The notes under the pieces are model-generated. The model did no database searches, had not been told where the DNA came from, and worked only from the letters and a program-made list of their open reading frames with translations. The position numbers and the translations under genes are program-made. This document shows, in pieces, positions 1 through 6,688 of a DNA stretch of 25,459 nucleotides. The stretch comes from Kiritimatiellales bacterium (GTDB taxonomy: Bacteria > Verrucomicrobiota > Kiritimatiellia > Kiritimatiellales > Pontiellaceae). The stretch is taken from positions 1-25,459 of the forward strand of contig JAIPIO010000012.1 in NCBI GenBank assembly GCA_021734595.1, read 5' to 3'. Position 1 is the stretch's first letter; each line of letters begins with the position of its first letter.

Positions 1-2728
1 TCACGCCCGTGAGACCGGTCAGGCCGAGGTCGGACAAGGTGACGGTACCCCACCCGTCGGACAAGGCTCCGGCACCGATACTGGAGCCGTTCAGCAACAG
101 GTCAAAGTTCATGCTGTCGCCGTCCTGGGGACGCTCATCAAACTGAATCGAGTTGATGTGCATCTGATACCCGCCGGCCACCTCGACGGTAAAGGTGTAG
201 GCATTGCCGTCGACCCAGCTCTTGGCGACAATGGCCCGGCCCGTGCTGGGCTGGCCCGACCAGTTGCCGATGGTTCCATCGTTGTCGGTCCAGGCCGAAA
301 CGGTCAGGTTGGCGTTGCTGGCGATATCTCCCGGATTCAGGAAATCGGTTCCGTCATCAAAAGTGATATTGACGAGTGCATCGGCGGGATCCGGGACGAA
401 AAACTGCGGGGTAAATTCCGCGAAAGCGTGTTCCAGGTTGGCGCAATAGCGGGTAAGCAATGCGCGCAGCGCGCCGCGAGATTCAGGATAGGCGGCGTTG
501 TCGCAAACATTGGTCTGTTCATCGGAATCTATATTCAGATCATAAAGCTGGTCCTGATCAAGGTAGTGGGGATAGTCGTTTTCCGCGTTGTAGGTGTGGT
601 GCCGTTCATCCCACGGAAGCTGCCAATGGGTATAGGGATTCCCGGCATCCACTTCGGCCTGAATCTCCGGCGGAAAGCGCACCGCAATATATTTGTGGCC
701 TGCGTCGGTGACCACGGCCCGCGTGGACGTGATTTCCAGATAAAGCGAGGGACGGCTGTAGGTGCCGTCCTCCGTCAGCGCGCCGCGAAGACTGCGGCCA
801 TCCAGTTCGATCTGGTCATAGGGAAACTCAATGCCGCAGATGTCGTAGATGGTGGCCGACAGGTCGATATTGCTGGCCAGGTCATGGCAGACGGTTCCGG
901 CGCGGATTTTTCCGGGCCAGCGCACAATCAGGGGCGAGAGTGCCCCGTGTTCATAGCAGGTAAACTTGCCGGGACTGATGCCGTGGTCGGCCGCAAAGAA
1001 TACAACCGTGTCGTTGGTCAAACCCAGGGCGTCGATTTTATCCAGCACGGCATCCACCCCGTCATCGAGCCAGGTGCTGCCGTAGGACTGCATGGCCGTG
1101 GAGTAGCCACCGCCGCTGACGCGGTCGATAACGCTCTGGCGTGTGGGCTGGACGTCGGGCACGGAATCCAGCGTGCCGATGGCTGAATAACTCGGATCGG
1201 TGTTCAGGGAGGTGAGATTGTTCGGCCCGTGGGTCAGCGTGCAGGGCATGTAAAGGAAGAAAGGATCATCCTGGTTCTGATCGATAAAGTCCAGCGCACC
1301 CTCGGTGACCCACTCCTGGTTATGGACCTCGAGCACCGTGGGTACGCTTCCGTCTATCGGATTGCCCTTGTAAACACTGGCGGCATAGTCGAAACCGCAG
1401 GTATGGATGGCTTCAATCAGGGCAACCTGGTTGCTTTCCAGCATGGCCTCGGTATCCGCCCAGTCGGGATCGGAGGGCGCAGCGTCCTCGGAAAAATCGG
1501 TGCCGCGCTGGTAAGGCATGGCAGGCGCTCCCATGTGCCATTTGCCGACAAAACCGGTTTTATAGCCAGCCGCCTGCATGAGCAGCGGCAGCGTGCCGAC
1601 TTCATCCGCATTGTAGATGCCGGTGTTCCAGCCGATGTTGGGATAGCTCCCCGGGGCACATGTTCGCTGGAAAATGTGGCTGCGCGAAGCATAACGCCCC
1701 GTCATAACGGTATAGCGACTGGGGGCACACACAGGCGAAGCTATGTGGAAGCGGGTAAAGCGCATCCCTTCCGCGGCAAGCTGATCGAGCCGGGGCGTCA
1801 GGGTGTTGCCGCCATACACCCCGAGGTGCTCGGGATTGTGGTCGTCGGAGTAGAAGATGATCACATTCGGGCGGGCTTTGAGGCAGATTTTATCGAGGGT
1901 AAGGGTATATCCGCCGCTGGCGGCGTTTTGACCGGTTACCATCAGGGCGACTCTATGCGCGCCGTTGGTATCGATCCGAATCGTGCCGAGACCCGCCTCC
2001 TGCCACGCAACGGTTGCTGCATACTGGTCTAAAGGAGTGCCGATATCGGAACCGTCGATGGAAGCCTGCGCAATTCCGTTGTTGCTCCCGGAGCGGTACC
2101 GGATCGAAAGCGTGTAGCGTCCGGCAGGCACGTCCGGCAGGGTGACTTCGAGCGCGTCGCCGATATCATCCGCCGCCAGCTCAAGGATTTCCTCTCCCTC
2201 CACCGGAACTCTGGTTAGGGCCGCGCCAACCCCGGTCCGATCCAGCACCTCCGCTTCGCGGCAGAACGAAAAGCGTTGTTTCCCGGTGTGCACCCGCATG
2301 CGCGCAAACATCCGGTCCCGACCGCCGGTGGGCACGCGCCTGAAATATTGCATCCGACCGTTTTGTTCCTGCGGCGGCACGGTATGCGCCACCGCTTCGG
2401 AACTCCAGTGCTGTAGATCTTCGGACCATTCGACGCGGTGCTCAAAACCGGCGGCGGGCTGCAGCTCGGCTGCATAGTTCATCAGTATGGCGTGGTTCGT
2501 GTTGGAAAGCATCCAGGGTGCGGCGTTATCGCCGTCCGCTATGCCGGGATCGAGCCCCAGCAAGTATTCAGCCATGGCAGGCCAGCGGTCTCCGTCGGTA
2601 TTCTCCTGATCGTCCCCCACCCCGTGAAACGCTTTCCAGTCCTCATATTCGGGCAGGACCGCAAAGGATGAGGCCAGCATCATGAGCATCACAAACGCTA
2701 CCGCTATATGTTTATCACGCACTTTCAT
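1..2728 (-). CDS. Secreted multidomain sulfatase (3' end beyond window)
   Basis: Type I sulfatase, predicted to hydrolyse sulfate esters of a glycan outside the cytoplasm. The frame is open from ATG 2728-2726 to the window edge (909 codons seen). Residues 1-23 form a signal peptide. Residues 25-145 carry a module with D-G-D-x(5)-A-E-Y-L-L-G-L-D-P and a V-E-W-S-E-D-L motif. Residues 150-285 look like a carbohydrate-binding beta-sandwich. The sulfatase domain runs from 287 to about 770, with metal ligands in Y-S-D-D-H, the formylglycine motif C-A-P-S-R at Cys334, and a later A-A-D-H-G. A further beta-sandwich starts near 785. Typical sulfatases are about 450-550 residues, so this is a fusion. 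Its sulfatase part resembles the one at 24724 (shared R-A-V-V-T and A-V/L-R-F-P segments). Substrate unknown. It has its own promoter-like sequence. Confidence 0.9.
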   Translation of the reverse strand, partial: MKVRDKHIAVAFVMLMMLASSFAVLPEYEDWKAFHGVGDDQENTDGDRWPAMAEYLLGLDPGIADGDNAAPWMLSNTNHAILMNYAAELQPAAGFEHRVEWSEDLQHWSSEAVAHTVPPQEQNGRMQYFRRVPTGGRDRMFARMRVHTGKQRFSFCREAEVLDRTGVGAALTRVPVEGEEILELAADDIGDALEVTLPDVPAGRYTLSIRYRSGSNNGIAQASIDGSDIGTPLDQYAATVAWQEAGLGTIRIDTNGAHRVALMVTGQNAASGGYTLTLDKICLKARPNVIIFYSDDHNPEHLGVYGGNTLTPRLDQLAAEGMRFTRFHIASPVCAPSRYTVMTGRYASRSHIFQRTCAPGSYPNIGWNTGIYNADEVGTLPLLMQAAGYKTGFVGKWHMGAPAMPYQRGTDFSEDAAPSDPDWADTEAMLESNQVALIEAIHTCGFDYAASVYKGNPIDGSVPTVLEVHNQEWVTEGALDFIDQNQDDPFFLYMPCTLTHGPNNLTSLNTDPSYSAIGTLDSVPDVQPTRQSVIDRVSGGGYSTAMQSYGSTWLDDGVDAVLDKIDALGLTNDTVVFFAADHGISPGKFTCYEHGALSPLIVRWPGKIRAGTVCHDLASNIDLSATIYDICGIEFPYDQIELDGRSLRGALTEDGTYSRPSLYLEITSTRAVVTDAGHKYIAVRFPPEIQAEVDAGNPYTHWQLPWDERHHTYNAENDYPHYLDQDQLYDLNIDSDEQTNVCDNAAYPESRGALRALLTRYCANLEHAFAEFTPQFFVPDPADALVNITFDDGTDFLNPGDIASNANLTVSAWTDNDGTIGNWSGQPSTGRAIVAKSWVDGNAYTFTVEVAGGYQMHINSIQFDERPQDGDSMNFDLLLNGSSIGAGALSDGWGTVTLSDLGLTGLTGV

Positions 2729-2761
2729 TTCCGGCTTTCCACACAAAGACAGTCGGTACGC

Positions 2762-2789
2762 AATATACACCTGACGGGCAAATTGTGAA
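2762..2789 (-). promoter_or_regulatory. Putative sigma-70 type promoter of the sulfatase gene
   Basis: On the minus strand, TTCACA (2789-2784), a 16-bp spacer and TATATT (2767-2762) lie about 34 bp upstream of the ATG at 2728. The -10 lies in an 11-bp stretch, GCAATATACAC as written on the plus strand (2760-2770), that recurs exactly at 6498-6508 in front of the beta-helix gene, also with a 16-bp spacer. The match between two separate promoters is the main support. Confidence 0.5.
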
Positions 2790-2803
2790 CCCTTAAACAT
2801 CCA

Positions 2804-2818
2804 TTCCAACGGTTTAAA
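2804..2818. repeat. Decayed copy of the TTCCAA-N3-TTGGAA palindrome
   Basis: TTCCAACGGTTTAAA matches the 15-bp palindrome seen elsewhere in the window at 10 of 12 defined positions. It sits between the stop of the beta-helix gene (2824) and the putative promoter of the sulfatase gene. No partner 31 bp away is visible, so this may be a relic or chance. Confidence 0.3.
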
Positions 2819-2823
2819 GCTGA

Positions 2824-5800
2824 CTAATCGATCCCGATGTGCAGGCGGCCCATTCGGCTGTCCAGCACGGTGGGAATTTCGTTGGTGACGTATTCGAAAG
2901 CGGCGTCGATCACGGCTGTACCGGTTTCAGTATATCCGTCGTTGGTCCATACATTGGACATCAGGTCTTCGGTGAGTTCCAGGTGATAGTCCAGGCCACG
3001 CTTGGCTGCGTCGCGCCGGCGGCGGTAGATATATTCCAATGTTTGGAAACCTGCGTCCGCCGGATTTCCAAGGGTTGGAAGAATTCCAATATCGTTTCCA
3101 TTGGTTGGAACTCCGCCCAGCCCGTATTCATAAAGATTGCTGAGCCGGTCTTCGTCTGCATCAAGCGTGGCGGCAACTGCAAAGTTGCTGCTCCAGCCGT
3201 AATCGGCCAGCCAGCCACAGAACTCGCTATCCAGATAGGTGGAGTCAAGGTCCCATTTGTCTTCCAGATAGTGACCCACATCGTTGAGTTCCCGATCGTC
3301 AAGCTTCCGGCTGTAGACAATCAGTTCGGCGATATCGCCGCGCCACCCGACGCCGCTGACATCGCTGATGAACCAGTCGTTTGTTCCAAGCGTTGGAACG
3401 TTGGCTAAAGCCACGACAATCTTATGTTCCGAATGCGGCGAACCGTATATCTCGAAATTGTTGCCGGGCTTATTGTCGTGGCCATTGACGAAGGTATTGA
3501 CATCATCGCTACCGGTGGCCGGCAGGGTGCTGTAAATGTTCACGCCGTTGCCACCATTGACGATCATGGCGTTAACCGCTCCACCGCCCGGATTCCCCGC
3601 CGTTAGGGATCTAAAAACCCGGCGGTACTTGGTCCAGGGATCTTCGGACGAATTGAGGACGGCGATCACGGTCTGCACCGCGAAAGCGCTGCCACCCACG
3701 GGAAGTTTTGCATCGCCGTGAAACTGCACCAGGGCGTGCCCGTTCAGCACGCTATCAGTCAGTACCACGTCTGGATCGGATGCGGTTGCATTCCGGGAGT
3801 TGCCCGATTTGTCCGCCCAGAACACCACCTGGTCGCCGGCGCCCAATCCGCTCTCGCCGGCGGTGCCCTCGACCGTTCCGTCCCCGTCCACATCATTTCC
3901 GTCCAGCCAGAGTTCGAGCCCGGCGTCCGGAACCGGAAGCGATTGCGGAATGGAGTCATAATCATCGATCCGCACATCATCGAGGTGGAAATAATCCCCG
4001 GAACCGCTCAGCGCGGAGGCATCGAACCGGATCTTTTGCACGTCGGCGGTGAACGTGTAGCCGGAGATATCGATGGTATCGAGCCGCCACTCGCTCCAGC
4101 TCACCCCGTCAGTGGCTGCATCTTCACCGTCGGCGATAATGCGAAGCACATATTCCCCAGCGCCGTCGACAATCGAAACGCGCACGCATTCGTTGCTGTC
4201 GTCAAAACTGTAGCCGCGCCACCAGTATGAGAGCGTCCCGGTTTTCGTGCCACGGAGATTGACTCGGCGCTCCACATAATCGGAACCGGCGGAGCCGCGC
4301 AGCCGCACGCCAACCTCACCGTGAAGAGGCGTGGCACCGACCGAAGCATCCCCTTGGAACACCCAGTCGCCCATCCAGCCGGTTCCGCCCGACACGTCAC
4401 CGGACTCAAAATCATCAAACGCCAGCAAACCGAACTCCGATGCACCTGCTGTCCAGTTTTCGCCGTACTCGTATGCACCCGCATCCGGGCTGCTACCGGA
4501 AAAGGTTCCCGGAGCATCATCATGAACCACGCCATAATCAATGGCAGCAGAACCGGCCTTGAGCTGAAAATCCGCAAATGAATCGGGTGTTGAATCCACA
4601 AACAGATCCGCGGCTGTGGTTCCTTCCTCAGGGGTCGAGTAGTTATTGAAAATCTGATTGGTGAAAGTGACATGCAACGTACTACCCTCGAACCAGTAGG
4701 ACTCATAATTGTCGATTGTCCCGTTTGTGAAAGCGGCGATGACGTCAGGATCAGAGGTTGTCTTGGTCCAGTCCTCTGTACCGATGAACGGCACATAGAT
4801 CGTCGGAGGATCGCTATAATACTTAGCGCTCACACCGTTCCCGAGATTGTTATACGTCGTCATATCCTCGGCATTGCCGTGGCCATTCGGATTCCACCAG
4901 CCACTCATCATGGTGTCTTCGATGTCCCAGAACGTGTTATTGTGAACGACGATGTGATGTATCATTCCGTCGCCCTTGCCCCCTTCACTGTTCGAGTTCA
5001 CGCCATCGGAGCAGCGCCAGATCACATTGTGGTGGATGAGGTGGCCATCGGCCCCGCCATCTGTATAAATACCACGCACATTGTTATGATCGTATCCGCG
5101 ACCCATCGCAATATAGTCAAAGCACTGCTCAATCCAATTGTAGCTCCGCGATGTATCCTCTCCGGTCCCATAAACATAAATAGCTCCACCGTCACGACTG
5201 ATATTCATCGCAGAGGCGATATAGTTGGAATTAATCTCGGCACGGCGGGGATACCCGGTGATCGCCTCGGATCCGATATTACGCAGTGTATTTCCGACCA
5301 CCTGCGTGTCCTTGTCTTTCCCCCAGACCAGCACGGAGCCCCAGGTGATCGCACTCCAACCCAAATCTTCCAGCACACTATCCCGCAGTACATTGTCTGT
5401 ACCCCAAGGATTGCTCCGGTCGCAGCGGAAGGTTACCCCTCCCCCCCATCCATGCGCAATATAGCAACGCTCAACCAAACTGCGTCTGGCTTCATAGCAA
5501 TCGACAGCAAACTGCCGGGGCGCGCGTTTTTCGCCGAAACCGTGGTAGTAGGCTGTTCCATACAGGACATTGCATTCCGAAAGCGTGCAATCTGCTGTAA
5601 ACTCCATATCAACGGCAGCGGCCAAGAAGGTAATTCCCTCAACCCTTACCCCGCTTTTTTCATTAAAGTCCAATCCCAAGTGGCGCGTCCGCACTTCCAC
5701 CGAACTGTTGTCCGGATCGCCGCCGCCCGGCTGCCAGAGGTAGACCCGGCCTTCACTAGGGTCGTAATGAAATTCGTTTGAATGATCCAGTGCGTTGCGA

Positions 5801-6426
5801 TGAAAGAGAATGTATCCCCGGCCTTCTCCAGTATTCTTATCCTGCCAACGTTCCAGCGAACCGCAGAGCAGCGTATCGGCCGTTGAACTCTCAATGACAC
5901 CCTGGTTCGCCTGCCAGCTTGTTCCTGCAATATTCAGGCAAAGTCCACCCACCCAATAGTTATCCGGCTTCCCGGTTGAAAAGTTGACAACCCCATTTGT
6001 GTCCGTCCAGATATCATCCTGCCCCCACAGTTCATAGTTGGTGGGGTCTTCGGCGAAGTCGGGATAAGCCGCCGGGTTGATGCGTCGGTTGTTCACGAAG
6101 ACCTGCGGAAAATCCAGATTGGTCGAGATGTTGACGCCGGCCCAATAAACTTCGCCCGCATCCTGCGTCCAGCCGCTGACCGGATCGAGGCCGGAAATGA
6201 CGACATGCTCTTCGTCTGCGGCCTTGATCGTCAGATTATCACACTGCGCCACACACGTTTCGCGATAGATCCCTTCGTGAATGATGATGGTATCACCGTC
6301 ATTCGCGGCATCCAGTGCAGCGTTGATGGTTGTATACGATTGTCCTGAACCCACATGCCGGTCAGTTGCACGGCCCGGGAACGCCACGAGCAACAGTAGC
6401 ATCAAAGTTGTAAAAAACTTCTTCAT
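2824..6426 (-). CDS. Giant secreted right-handed beta-helix protein
   Basis: 1200-residue secreted protein, probably a polysaccharide-active enzyme or binder. The signal peptide is residues 1-20. Residues 22-655 form a parallel beta-helix with a pectate-lyase-like start (G-D-T-I-I-I-H-E-G-I-Y-R-E), repeated N-x-I/V and H-N-N-T/V rungs, and the P-D-A-G-A-Y-E-Y-G ending common to such proteins. A beta-sandwich follows at about 668-823, then a LamG/concanavalin-like domain at about 835-1062, then a C-terminal module at about 1068-1200 (D-E-D-R-L-S-N-L-Y-E-Y-G-L-G-G). The V-F-V-N-N-R-R-I-N-P-A-A-Y-P segment resembles GH141-like beta-helix hydrolases, but that family call is tentative. The start has no clear ribosome binding site, and a 16-codon reading frame ends directly against it. 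Three copies of the window's palindrome lie inside the 3' coding part. It is divergent from the 6689 gene and shares three kinds of domain with it. Confidence 0.88.
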   Translation of the reverse strand: MKKFFTTLMLLLLVAFPGRATDRHVGSGQSYTTINAALDAANDGDTIIIHEGIYRETCVAQCDNLTIKAADEEHVVISGLDPVSGWTQDAGEVYWAGVNISTNLDFPQVFVNNRRINPAAYPDFAEDPTNYELWGQDDIWTDTNGVVNFSTGKPDNYWVGGLCLNIAGTSWQANQGVIESSTADTLLCGSLERWQDKNTGEGRGYILFHRNALDHSNEFHYDPSEGRVYLWQPGGGDPDNSSVEVRTRHLGLDFNEKSGVRVEGITFLAAAVDMEFTADCTLSECNVLYGTAYYHGFGEKRAPRQFAVDCYEARRSLVERCYIAHGWGGGVTFRCDRSNPWGTDNVLRDSVLEDLGWSAITWGSVLVWGKDKDTQVVGNTLRNIGSEAITGYPRRAEINSNYIASAMNISRDGGAIYVYGTGEDTSRSYNWIEQCFDYIAMGRGYDHNNVRGIYTDGGADGHLIHHNVIWRCSDGVNSNSEGGKGDGMIHHIVVHNNTFWDIEDTMMSGWWNPNGHGNAEDMTTYNNLGNGVSAKYYSDPPTIYVPFIGTEDWTKTTSDPDVIAAFTNGTIDNYESYWFEGSTLHVTFTNQIFNNYSTPEEGTTAADLFVDSTPDSFADFQLKAGSAAIDYGVVHDDAPGTFSGSSPDAGAYEYGENWTAGASEFGLLAFDDFESGDVSGGTGWMGDWVFQGDASVGATPLHGEVGVRLRGSAGSDYVERRVNLRGTKTGTLSYWWRGYSFDDSNECVRVSIVDGAGEYVLRIIADGEDAATDGVSWSEWRLDTIDISGYTFTADVQKIRFDASALSGSGDYFHLDDVRIDDYDSIPQSLPVPDAGLELWLDGNDVDGDGTVEGTAGESGLGAGDQVVFWADKSGNSRNATASDPDVVLTDSVLNGHALVQFHGDAKLPVGGSAFAVQTVIAVLNSSEDPWTKYRRVFRSLTAGNPGGGAVNAMIVNGGNGVNIYSTLPATGSDDVNTFVNGHDNKPGNNFEIYGSPHSEHKIVVALANVPTLGTNDWFISDVSGVGWRGDIAELIVYSRKLDDRELNDVGHYLEDKWDLDSTYLDSEFCGWLADYGWSSNFAVAATLDADEDRLSNLYEYGLGGVPTNGNDIGILPTLGNPADAGFQTLEYIYRRRRDAAKRGLDYHLELTEDLMSNVWTNDGYTETGTAVIDAAFEYVTNEIPTVLDSRMGRLHIGID
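3034..3110. repeat. Three phased TTCCAA-N3-TTGGAA palindromes inside a gene
   Basis: Copies lie at 3034-3048 (spacer TGT, perfect), 3066-3080 (spacer GGG, perfect) and 3096-3110 (spacer TGG, one mismatch). Their centres are 32 and 30 bp apart. All three lie in the coding sequence of the C-terminal module, in a loop between the E-Y-G-L-G-G motif and the next conserved strand (Y-I-Y-R-R-R-R). They are translated as F-Q-T-L-E, P-T-L-G and P-T-N-G. The spacing equals that of the non-coding arrays at 6542 and 20857. Confidence 0.75.
3384..3398. repeat. Single perfect palindrome TTCCAA-GCG-TTGGAA inside a gene
   Basis: A perfect 12 of 12 match within the LamG-like domain of the beta-helix gene. 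Read on the coding strand it gives V-P-T-L-G-T, using the same codon phase (xTT CCA xxx xxT GGA) as the copies at 3066, 9270 and 25083. Confidence 0.7.
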
Positions 6427-6477
6427 TTAACTAATCAATTCCGATGTGCAGGCGGACCACACAAGTTGACAGCCCAT
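6427..6477 (-). CDS. Possible 16-codon leader ORF abutting the beta-helix gene
   Basis: ATG 6477-6475 opens a 16-codon frame (MGCQLVWSACTSELIS) that ends in TAA at 6429-6427, immediately followed by the ATG of the 1200-residue protein in the same frame. It would lie inside the predicted 5' leader, starting about 16 nt after the expected transcription start. The downstream gene lacks a good ribosome binding site of its own, so translational coupling is possible. The ORF's own ribosome site is weak. It may be chance. It overlaps, in another frame, a stretch that copies the downstream gene's 3' end. Confidence 0.25.
   Translation of the reverse strand: MGCQLVWSACTSELIS
6428..6458. repeat. Fragment duplicating the 3' end of the beta-helix gene
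   Basis: These 31 bp match positions 2821-2851, the last codons and stop of the beta-helix gene, at 27 of 31 bases. Read on the minus strand they encode V-R-L-H-I-G-I-D-stop, against G-R-L-H-I-G-I-D-stop at the real end. The copy sits directly upstream of the same gene's start. The simplest reading is the leftover 3' end of a lost tandem paralogue, or a recombination scar. Confidence 0.6.
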
Positions 6478-6499
6478 CCTTAAACAACAGCCACCTAGC

Positions 6500-6527
6500 A
6501 ATATACACAAGCCGGCTCAGTTATAAA
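6500..6527 (-). promoter_or_regulatory. Putative promoter of the 1200-residue beta-helix gene
   Basis: On the minus strand, TTTATA (6527-6522), 16 bp, then TATATT (6505-6500). The surrounding 11-mer GCAATATACAC (plus strand, 6498-6508) is identical to that at 2760-2770. The predicted leader is about 65 nt. The palindrome array begins 15 bp upstream of the -35. Confidence 0.5.
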
Positions 6528-6541
6528 CATTAATTCCCGGC

Positions 6542-6618
6542 TTCCAATGGTTGGAACTTTTAGGTCACAGGTTTCCAACCATTGGAGAATCAGGTCCGGG
6601 TTTTTCCAATCGTTGGAA
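6542..6618. repeat. Operator-like array of three palindromes at exact 31-bp spacing
   Basis: TTCCAA-TGG-TTGGAA (6542-6556), TTCCAA-CCA-TTGGAG (6573-6587, one mismatch) and TTCCAA-TCG-TTGGAA (6604-6618) have centres at 6549, 6580 and 6611, exactly 31 bp apart. The intervening 16-bp stretches differ from one another. The array fills the space between two divergent predicted promoters and ends 2 bp before the TTGACA of the rightward one. This placement fits multiple sites for a DNA-binding regulator on one face of the helix. No regulator gene is present in the window. Confidence 0.75.
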
Positions 6619-6620
6619 CT

Positions 6621-6648
6621 TTGACACCGTCTGTTTTTACAGTAGATT
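6621..6648 (+). promoter_or_regulatory. Putative promoter of the rightward beta-helix gene
   Basis: TTGACA (6621-6626), 16 bp, TAGATT (6643-6648), about 40 bp before the ATG at 6689. The -35 abuts the last palindrome of the array, so a protein bound there would be next to RNA polymerase. Confidence 0.55.
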
Positions 6649-6688
6649 ACCTTGTTCAAATCGGAGTTGGGTTTTGTCTGATATAAAT

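Noticed and set aside
158..2032. Long plus-strand open frames opposite the first sulfatase
   Set aside because: They are shadows of the minus-strand sulfatase; their translations lack recognisable domains and the minus strand carries clear catalytic motifs.
3034..3110. Regular palindromes as a CRISPR array
   Set aside because: Repeats are only 15 bp, intervals about 16 bp, three copies per set, no cas genes; too short and dispersed for CRISPR.
6551..6688. Longer N-terminus of the rightward beta-helix protein from TTG 6551
   Set aside because: It would translate through the palindrome array and promoter and put a normal signal peptide 46 residues inside the protein.
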